In this document: in pieces, positions 53,179 to 61,713 of the stretch
Position numbering within the stretch: the stretch's first letter is position 1
How the letters are laid out: each line of letters opens with the position of its first letter
Assembly: GCA_033807775.1 (NCBI GenBank)
Contig: CM066313.1
Coordinates: 58,377,984-58,441,983 of the forward strand
Source: Saussurea involucrata
Lineage: Eukaryota > Streptophyta > Magnoliopsida > Asterales > Asteraceae
Length of the DNA stretch: 64,000 nucleotides
Direction of reading: 5' to 3'
The notes under the pieces: model-generated
What the model saw: only the letters and a program-made list of their open reading frames with translations
Database searches by the model: none
Told to the model about the DNA's origin: nothing
Translations under genes and position numbers: made by a program

Positions 53179-55427
53179 TCTGTTTTGCAGGTTCATCATG
53201 TGTTGTGCTGATTTGTAAATACATACCACACACATGTCTGAAAACAGAAGAGAAGCGGTGGATTTGTTTTTTTAAAGAATATTTGTACCATTAAGGGGGA
53301 GACAAAGAAATATGGCTTTTGAACACATCAGTTCAAAACCCGTGCTTCAACGACAATGGCTTCTGAACAATTCAGTTCAGGACCCGTACTTCAACGACTA
53401 AGACTTCTAAACAAATCAGTTTAGAACTCACACTTCTCAGGTAATATCCTTAACTGCTATATATTTTTGTTTCAAGTAACAAGTGGTAAAAGGTAACATT
53501 GGATTATATTTTGTTTCTACCACTTTGAAAATTTGAATCTTTACAAATTTAATTCAATGAGATAAAATTTTCAATTTTCACTCAATGAATTAAATGTGTG
53601 CTAAAAGATGATTTTACAAGTGTTTTTGTTTTATCTGAGTTATATTTGTTTCATCTTTCACCTCTAAAATAAATCGAAAGGTCAGCAAAACATGAATGAA
53701 ATTATGCTGAATGCTCAAAGTTATGTGAATCTGGATATATATAGAATATAATGCTCAAAAAGCCTATATGTCAGAATGATGAATGGAAACGAAAATATGG
53801 GGGAAGCACTATGATTAAGAACCAAGTGATTGAGATATCATTCATATTTTGTGATGGAAATTCGAACTTATATAGAATATCATTTAGTTTGAAAGTTTGT
53901 GCCTGTGGCCTTTCTGGTTTGGGAGAGTAAGTCCTAAGGGGTGCTCGACACCTAGTCCCTAAGATCAACTGGTCTGGGATCGGCTGACCCAAATCCTGCA
54001 ATAGAACCAGATAGAAAGCCATGTTCTACTGGTACAAATGGGTTTAAGATATATCGATGTGGCCTTTCTGGTTTGGGAAATTAAGTTCTAAGGGGTGCTC
54101 GTCACCTAGCACCTAAGGCCAACTGGTCTGGGATCTGCTGACCCAAATCCTGCTATAGAACCAGATAGAAAGTCATGTTTAACGGTGTATCTTATTCTTA
54201 CTAAACTTTTTGATCAAAAGATGCCAATGAGCACAAAATCAAAAGATGCCAATGTGCACAAATCAAAAGATGCCAATGAGCACAAAAGAAAAGATGCCAA
54301 TGAGCACACATCTCTTGAAACTTGGGAAAATACAAAGTCGCGATAAACCCGTAAATTTGTGAAAATTCTGATTTTGGACAAATAGTGTGAGTAGAGCAAA
54401 ATATTCTTATATGTTTTAGAATTGCATATGCTTGAAGCTAATCATATTTCGCATGCTAGCACACCAAATAGATTTAATAAAGGGGTTGAAACTGAACATT
54501 TTTTAACTTGATATACAATGATGACTTGTTCTTGAATCCAAACACATTCATTTGATTTCATTTGATTGAAAAATCTGTTAAATTTCATTAAGTTGAATTT
54601 CTTTTGTAAAGTTTTCAAATGATCAAATGTTTGTAGTTATAAAATAAAATTCAATGAATGTTATTTTCCTTGTGTAAATTTGTTTTAAAATTTGTGCTAC
54701 AATTTCAAATACTGTACGTTATTGAAATATATGCATACTTTCAGGGGGAGAAAATAAATTGCTCCAGAATTCTTATTTTGAGGGGGAGCAAGGTTATTCT
54801 GTAAGGAGGAGATTGTTAGCAATACTCAAAGACACGACTGAAATTGAAAATGGTTTTCGATGCTCACCATCATCGAAAAAGGGGGAGAAAAGTTTAATTT
54901 CAATTTCATGTCAAAGAGCTTTCAAATCAAAGATATTTCAAGTCAAAGATTCGTGAACAAAGACTGAAGATTGGGGAGAAGGTTCATGTGAAGTCCAAAT
55001 GTTGCTGAATTTGGTTATCTTAGTTCTGAGTGGTTATCGGAATGCGCTTACACCTAAAAGTTCAACAATGTGGATGGTTTCACATCTTTCTGATCCAAAC
55101 TCTAATCGTTTCTGATTTATCTTGTTCCGAATTGATGGTTCTATATAAAGATATGAAATCCATGTTCAAGACTTGAAGACAATCTGTTGAAGATTGTATT
55201 GAAGAAGGTTGATTTTTCAAAGAAAAAGACAATGACTTTTCATGTTTGTCTGAAGATTCTTCAAAGCTGAGTTCTTAAAGAGTGTCAAAGCATATAGTTC
55301 GCCGTGAACTAGTGGAGATAAAGCTATTTGAAGATGGTTTGATAGAGTGTCTGTTTGAGAAGATTGACTTTACAAAGAGCTGAAGACTGCTGTTATTTTT
55401 TTAAATCTTGAATCCAAAGGGGGAGAT
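53179..55427 (+). other. First tail of element H
   Basis: No supported ORF. It contains two 109 nt modules (53910-54018, 54064-54172), four AAAAGATGCCAATG units (54224-54310), and GGGGGAG purine tracts (54745, 54781, 54881). A polypurine tract (GGGGGAGAT) closes it at 55419-55427, right before the internal LTR. Confidence 0.7.
53910..54172 (+). repeat. Duplicated 109 nt module, H first tail
   Basis: Copies 53910-54018 and 54064-54172, 154 nt apart, are collinear with those at 37463-37725 and 55796-56058 with substitutions only. Confidence 0.75.
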
Positions 55428-55693
55428 TGTTAGAGCATTGTTGTATTCAAGATTTACTGTAAAGTCAATGTACTGTATGAGTCTATACAGTATTGTGAAT
55501 GCCTTTATACCTTGTATGTTATGGGTATAAATAGGCTTGTCTAGACCATTTGTTAGAAACACTTTAGAAAGCTTTAGTAATCTTTTAGAAACCTTTTGTA
55601 ATCCTTTGAGCTCAATACATGGATGACATATTTGCTCTCTAGATTCTCTCTCACTACATTCATATCTTATTGCTAGAGATTTGGGATTTAACA
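55428..55693 (+). repeat. Internal LTR of a related subtype within H
   Basis: TGTTAGAGCATTGTTG...GATTTAACA, 266 bp, differs from H's own LTRs (e.g. a GTACTGTATGAG segment) and is closer to the LTR at 39432. It follows a polypurine tract and is followed by a second tail rather than by a primer site. Confidence 0.8.
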
Positions 55694-57206
55694 ACTATGT
55701 TTTAGAACCAAGTGATTGAGATATCATTCATATTTTGTGATGGAAATCCGAACTTATATAGAATATCATTTAGTTTGAAAGTTTGTGCCTGTGGCCTTTC
55801 TGGTTTGGGAGATTAAGTCCTAAGGGGTGCTCGTCACCTAGTCCCTAAGACCAACTAGTCTGGGATCGACTGACCCAAATCCTTCTATAGAACCAGATAG
55901 AAAGCCATGTTCTACTGGTACAAATGGGTTTAAGATATATCGATGTGGCCTTTCTGGTTTGGGAAAGTAAGTTCTAAGGGGTGCTCGACACCTAGCACCT
56001 AAGGCCAACTGGTCTGGGATCTGCTGACCCAAATCCTGCTATAGAACCAGATAGAAAGCCATGTTTAACGGTGTATCTTATTCCTACTAAACTTTTTGAT
56101 CAAAAGATGCCAATGAGCACAAAATCAAAAGATGCCAATGTGCACAAATCAAAAGATGCCAATGAGCACAAAAGAAAAGATGCCAATGTGCACAAATCAA
56201 AAGATGCCAATGAGCACAAAAGAAAAGATGCCAATGAGCACACATCTCTTGAAACTTGGGGAAAATACAAAGTCGCGATAAACCCGTAAAATTGTGAAAA
56301 TCCTGATTTTGGACAAATAGTGTGAGTAGAGCAAAGTATTCTTATATGTTTTAGAATTGCATATGCTTGTAGCTAATCATATTCCGCATGCGAGCACACC
56401 AAATAGATTTAATAAAGGGGTTGAAACTGAACAATTTTTAACTTGATATACAATGATGACTTGTACTTGAATCCAAACACATGCATTTGATTTCATTTGA
56501 TTGAAAAATCTATTAAATTTCATTAAGTTGGATTTCTTTTGTAAAGTTTTCAAATGATCAAATGTTAGTAGTTATAAAATGTGGTTCAATGAATTTTAAA
56601 TTCCTTGTATAAATGTTTTCATTAATGCACTGTATTTGAAATGAATATTTTTAATGAAATATATGCATACGTTCAGGGGCAGAAAACAAATTGCTCCAGA
56701 ATTCTTATTTTGAGGGGGAGCAAGATTTTTCATTAAGGAGGAGATTGTTAGTAATAATCAGAGACGCGACTGAAATTGAAAATGGTTTTCGATGATTATG
56801 ATGCTCACCATCATCGAAAAAGGGGGAGAAAAGTTTAATTTCAATTTCACGTCAAAGAGCTTTCAAAAATTTTCAAAGCTTCAAAGTTTAAAGTTGCAAA
56901 GTTCAAAGCAGCAAAGATCTGTAATTCGCGTTCAAGAATTGAAGACAATTTGTTGAAGATCGTTTTGAAGAAGATTGACTTTTCATTATGGAAGACGAAG
57001 ACTTTTATGTGTCTGACTGAAGATTCTTCAAAGATGAGAGTTTAAAGACTATCAAAGCATCAAAGTTCAACGTGAACTTGTGAAGATTCAAATGTTTGAA
57101 GAGTGCCAAAGCTTCAACGTTCAAAGTGGTCAAAATTAAAGTTTTGAAGATCAAGAGTTGAAGACTACTACAATTTTTTTTAAATCTTGAATCCAAAGGG
57201 GGAGAA
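55694..57206 (+). other. Second tail of element H
   Basis: A diverged repeat of 53811-55427: two 109 nt modules (55796-55904, 55950-56058), six AAAAGATGCCAATG units (56102-56244) and purine tracts before the 3' LTR. An open frame in the satellite (56071-56289) is a repeat by-product. Confidence 0.7.
56102..56244 (+). repeat. Six-copy AAAAGATGCCAATGAGCACA satellite
   Basis: Six units of about 22 bp alternate GAGCACA and GTGCACA endings with spacers AAAT/AAAG. The same satellite has three units in G (37775-37840) and four in the first H tail (54224-54310). Confidence 0.88.
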
Positions 57207-57510
57207 TGTTAGAGCATTATTGTATTCAAGATTTATTGTAAAATCTTGTATAATGTCAAACATTGTAAAAGTCAAAGAAAGTCTAAGTCAAGTGAAAAGT
57301 CAAACTAGCTTTAGTGTTTAAAGCTTTGTAATTAGGTGGTATAAATAGGTTTAGTTTGCTTATGTCTAAAGAGGAATAATGATAGTAAGTCTAGAAGAGA
57401 GCTTTAGAGAAACACTTAATGTTTATGTCATTTGTACTTTGAAGATCAATACATGGATGACTTTCTCTCTAGATATTATTGTGTTTGAGTGCTAGATCTG
57501 GGAATTCACA
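57207..57510 (+). repeat. 3' LTR of element H
   Basis: 304 bp, same ends as 50182-50485, followed by the duplication GGTAC. Confidence 0.95.
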
Positions 57511-57515
57511 GGTAC

Positions 57516-59269
57516 ATTGCTGAATAATGAGCAATAAAGCCATCTTAAGAAGAATCTTGTAAAAAATTCCAAAAGCACCCCTGTTGCTTTAATCTCAGAG
57601 GAACCTTCTACTCAGCGACCTTCGGTCACTATCACTGAGTTAGAGAGTAACTCTGAAAGGTCATCAGATTCTGATTTTTCAGATGATGATGAATCTTTGG
57701 CTCTCCTAACCAAAAAGTTCAGGAGATTTTCCAAAAAGAAAATGTTTAGAAAGAACAAACCTCTTACCATAACTGACAAGCCTAAATCATCTTCTTTTAT
57801 TGATAAGGCTACTGCTACTTGTTTCAACTGCGAAAAGACAGGACATTTCACTAATGAGTGCAGGTCAAAGAAAGTCACTAGACCTTCAACTTTCCCAAAG
57901 AAATCCTTTGTTCCAAGGAATAAAGATGACAAATACGCAAAGCTGAAGGAGAAGTATGCAAAGCTGAAAAGCTTTAAGAAGAAAGGCAAAGGCTTTATGG
58001 CCAACTATGATTGGGCTGATTCTGATAAAGAAGAATCATCATCTGACTCTGAAGATGATGAAGCCAATCTCTGCCTTATGGCTAAGATTGAAGATGAGGA
58101 AGAAAGTTCAGACATTCCCTCCACTTCAACCTCTGCCATTCAGGTATCGCCTTCTTTCTTTACCAATATTGCAAATATTGATGAAGCTGATAGTCTCCGT
58201 AAGATCGATCTCTTGACTAGAAGTTTATACGAAGCAATGAACGGCAAAACTGTGGTTGAAAACCAAAATCTTGATCTCGCTGAACAGCTTAAAAACTGTC
58301 ACCTTCAAATAGAAAAGCTTTCTAAAATTGAAGAAGATTTTAAAGATCAAGTTTATTTAAATCAGCTAGTCAAAATCGAACGAGCAGAAGCTATCGCTGC
58401 ATTAAAAGCTGAAAAAGCTACTGTTGAAGGATGGTGTAATTCTTCAACAAAGATCACTGAGATAATAAAGTCTCAGATTCCCCTGAGTGATAAACGTGGT
58501 ATAGGTTACAAATATGATACTCCAAAACCAACCACTGAGTGTTCAATGCTTAAATTCGGAACGTTTGTATCCCCAGTCGCTGATACTTTATATTCTCAGT
58601 GCTCCTCGTCAAATACACCAATCCCTGAGGAAACTCCTACCTCAAAAGGTAAGGAGAAAATGGTTTATTCAAAACCTACCTCTGTCTCTAAAGACAAAAG
58701 GTAAAGGAATTGTTATTTACCAGAATCCTCAGAAGGGTACCTTAGTACCAAAGCTGGATGCTTCTAAAGCTTCAGCGACCCATCCCTCTGGATCAAGGAA
58801 ACAGATCTCTGGATCTATTCAGCGATCGACTCCAAGACTCAGAGTGGATGTCCTTGGTAAGAAATCTGAAGAACTGAATGTTCGTCCCATTTCTAAAGCC
58901 AATAGTTTACTTGGTGCTGGCACTTCTAATTCGAAATTAAAAGCTCAGCATTCAAATGGTCCTAAAACTACTTTTAGTTATAGGAAATGTTATCTCTGTG
59001 GACTTACCGATCATATTGCTAGTAAGTGCCCCACAGCCACCAAAGCTGAAAAGATAGCTAAGGTGAAGATTGCCCCAAAGTCAAAGAAGACCAACCCTGG
59101 TGCAAATCAGGTCAAGGTGACTCCTACCACTGAGGTTAAGAAATTAACCAAAGTGAAGAAAGACAAAGCTGAATTTTCGAATGCTGCGAAGACCGCTGAA
59201 CCTTCTATTCCAACTAGCTCCACTGTCAAATGTGTATACATGGTTAAGTGGTTACCCAAGAAAAACTAA
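57516..59269 (+). pseudogene. gag: gag of element I, C-terminal part
   Basis: It continues the frame of 49520-50181. A TAA early on (57535-57537) and a one-base shift near 58690 break it. It contains a serine/aspartate-rich patch, zinc knuckle CFNCEKTGHFTNEC (near 57830-57870), a coiled-coil-like segment (ENQNLDLAEQLKNCHLQIEK), a second knuckle CYLCGLTDHIASKC (near 58990-59030) and a lysine-rich tail ending VKWLPKKN, then TAA 59267-59269. Two knuckles and the lysine-rich tail fit SIRE-type gag, which binds element RNA. Confidence 0.87.
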
Positions 59270-61323
59270 TCTCTCTTTGTATTTCAGGTTAAAAAGGGTA
59301 TCTGGTATCTCGATAGCGGATGCTCTAGACACATGACTGGAAAGAAAAGCCTGCTCGCTGAATACAAGGAAGAGAAGGGTCCCTCTGTGACTTTCGGTGG
59401 AAATGGAAAAGGACATACCCGAGGTTATGGTGTACTTTCAAATGGTACAACCTCCTTCAGAAGAGTCGCATATGTTGAAGGGCTGAAGCATAATCTTCTA
59501 AGCATCAGTCAGCTTTGCGACATGGATAACAAAGTGATTTTCACTAAGGAATCCTGCTTTGTCACTGACAAAAAGGAGAAGATAGCTCTCAGCGGTTATC
59601 GTTTGGAAAATGTTTATGTAATAAACATGGACTCAACAACCACTGAGAACTCCTGTTTCTTCTCAAAGGCCTCATCTGATGTCAACTGGCTATGGCATAA
59701 GAGGCTATCTCATCTAAATTTCAAGACACTGAACACTCTTTCTTCAAAAGATTTAGTCACTGGTCTACCTCAGCATTCATACGCCAAAAAGTCTTTATGT
59801 TCTGCGGGTGAAAAAGGGAAGCAGACCAAAGCAAGCTTTAAGTCAAAGCAAGTTTCCTCAGTGTCATCTCCTCTACAACTACTCCATATGGATTTGTTTG
59901 GCCCTGTTAACAAACAATCCATCGCTGGAAAGAAATATACGCTGGTCATAGTTGATGAATTCTCTCGCTTCATATGGGTAATGTTTCTCCGTTCTAAGAG
60001 TGACACCCCTGAAGAACTCATCACCTTTGTTCGGAAGATGGAAACCCTGAACAATTTGACTGTTCGCTCAATAAGGAGTGATCATGGGACTGAATTCAAA
60101 AATAGTTCTCTTGATTCCTTCCTTGAGAGTAAGGGTATTTCTCACAACCTTTCCTCAGTAAGAACACCGCAACAAAATGGAGTCGCTGAAAGAAGAAATA
60201 GAACAATTATTGAAGCTGCACGTTCAATGCTCAGCGATTCTCACCTGCCTACTCAGTTTTGGGCAGAAGCTGACAACACTGCTTGTTTTACGCAAAACAG
60301 GTCGCTGATAGTTAAAAGATTCAAAAAGACAGCCTATGAACACTTTCATGGGAGAAAGCCTTCAATCAGCTTTCTTCACAACTTTGGATGTCAATGTTTC
60401 ATACTGAACAACAGAGATGCCCTTGGAAAGTTTGATCCCAAGGCTGATGATGGAATCTTTCTTGGATACTCCTCAGTTTCCAAAGCCTTCAGAGTCTTCA
60501 ATCGTAGAAGACAAACTGTAGAAGAAACTATTCACGTCACGTTTGAAGAATCCCGTTCAACGAACTCTAAACCGTCCGCTGATACTGAAGAACTGAATCA
60601 ATGGATGTTTTCTCATCTTGGTGATTCAGAATATATTCCCACACCTCATGCTCACACAGTAGAAGATGATAGTCCTCCTATCATTTCAAACATGCAGAAT
60701 AGTGAAGCTGAAACATCATGGGTCTCAGCTGTTCCTATAAACACTATACCTGCCGATGAACCAAATGTCTCAGACATTCCATCTATTTCTCAGCAATCAG
60801 TGAATGAAATGACAAATGCAAGTATTCCTCTCTTAGCTGAAACTCCAGAAGCAGTTAAAGCCTCATCTTCAGCTCCTCCACTTCAAGATGAGTCAGCGAC
60901 TTATGCTCCGGCTCAGCGATGGACTGTAAATCACCCAATTGATCAAATTCTTGGTGATCCAAACGCTGGTGTTCAGACTCGTCGAAGTGCAGGTAATATT
61001 TGTTTATTTGTCAACTTTATTTCCCTAACTGAACCAAAAAAAATAGATGATGCCCTCAGAGATCCAAACTGGGTCAGCGCTATGCAAGAAGAGCTGACTG
61101 AATTCGAAAGAAACAAAGTTTGAAACTTGTTCGGAGACCAACTGATAAAACAGTGATAGGCACTAAATGGGTCTATCGAAACAAGTTGGACGAACATGGT
61201 ACTGTAACCCGCAACAAAGCTCGTCTTGTTGCTCAGGGATACAGACAAGAGGAAGGTATAGATTATGACGAAACATTTGCTCCAGTAGCAAGACTTGAAT
61301 CTATTCGTCTATTCTTAGCATAT
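59270..61323 (+). pseudogene. pol: pol of element I, truncated within RT
   Basis: It is in frame with gag after TAA 59267-59269 (SLFVFQVKKGIWYLDSGC). Protease, GAG pre-integrase (with a Cys-to-Gly change, CSAGEKGKQ instead of CSACEKGKQ), and integrase core (MDLFGPV, SDHGTEFKNS, TPQQNGVAERRNRT) are open to 61123, where one base is lost near VWK. RT resumes (VIGTKWVYRNKL) and breaks off after LESIRLFLAY at 61323. The catalytic YVDD and RNase H are gone, so I cannot be autonomous. It is highly similar to J pol. Confidence 0.92.
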
Positions 61324-61713
61324 GTTCTTATTTATTACCAAATGCGTATAACTTGTTTCCAATCTTCTCATTGTTTTAACAAGATCAAACAAAAGAACTT
61401 CTTAAAAATGAAATCATTTCTTTCATGGTTTTATGAACACAACCATTTCATGGTTGTTCTTCAAGTTTAAATGCAAAATCTTAAACTTGTTCTTCATTCG
61501 TTTCCAGAATCCTTTTCTTCATAGAAAACTGGAAAACAAGAATAAATGGGTTTTACATTTCGTTTCTTAAAAGCAAGAAAAACCCTAATCTTCATTACGA
61601 CTTTTGTGTCTGAATGAAATGGATAAAATTCGAACCATCTTAACGGAAAATCTTTCCACATTAAGATTATTCTTATTTGTTAACATCTTTGGATGAACTG
61701 ATAATACAGATAA
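61324..61713 (+). other. Spacer before the 3' ORF of element I
   Basis: No gene is supported. It matches the inverse of 44198-44545 in J, so the deletion in I joined RT directly to this spacer. A possible splice acceptor (AATACAG) lies at 61704-61710, four bases before the ATG at 61714. Confidence 0.6.

Larger units (their letters stand above)
50182..57510 (+). mobile_element. Pol-less copia-type element H, nested in I gag
   Basis: Two 304 bp LTRs (50182-50485 and 57207-57510) and target duplication GGTAC (50177-50181, 57511-57515) define it. Inside: tRNA-Met primer site TGGTATCAGAGC (50488-50499), structured leader, ORF1 (51376-53178), a tail, a foreign-subtype LTR (55428-55693), a second copy of the tail, and polypurine tract GGGGGAGAA. 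No polymerase. The LTRs look nearly identical, so insertion is recent relative to its hosts. Confidence 0.93.

Noticed and set aside
56071..56289. 72-codon open frame with repeated KDANEHKR units
   Set aside because: Produced by the 22 bp satellite in the H tail, which has different frames in the other copies.
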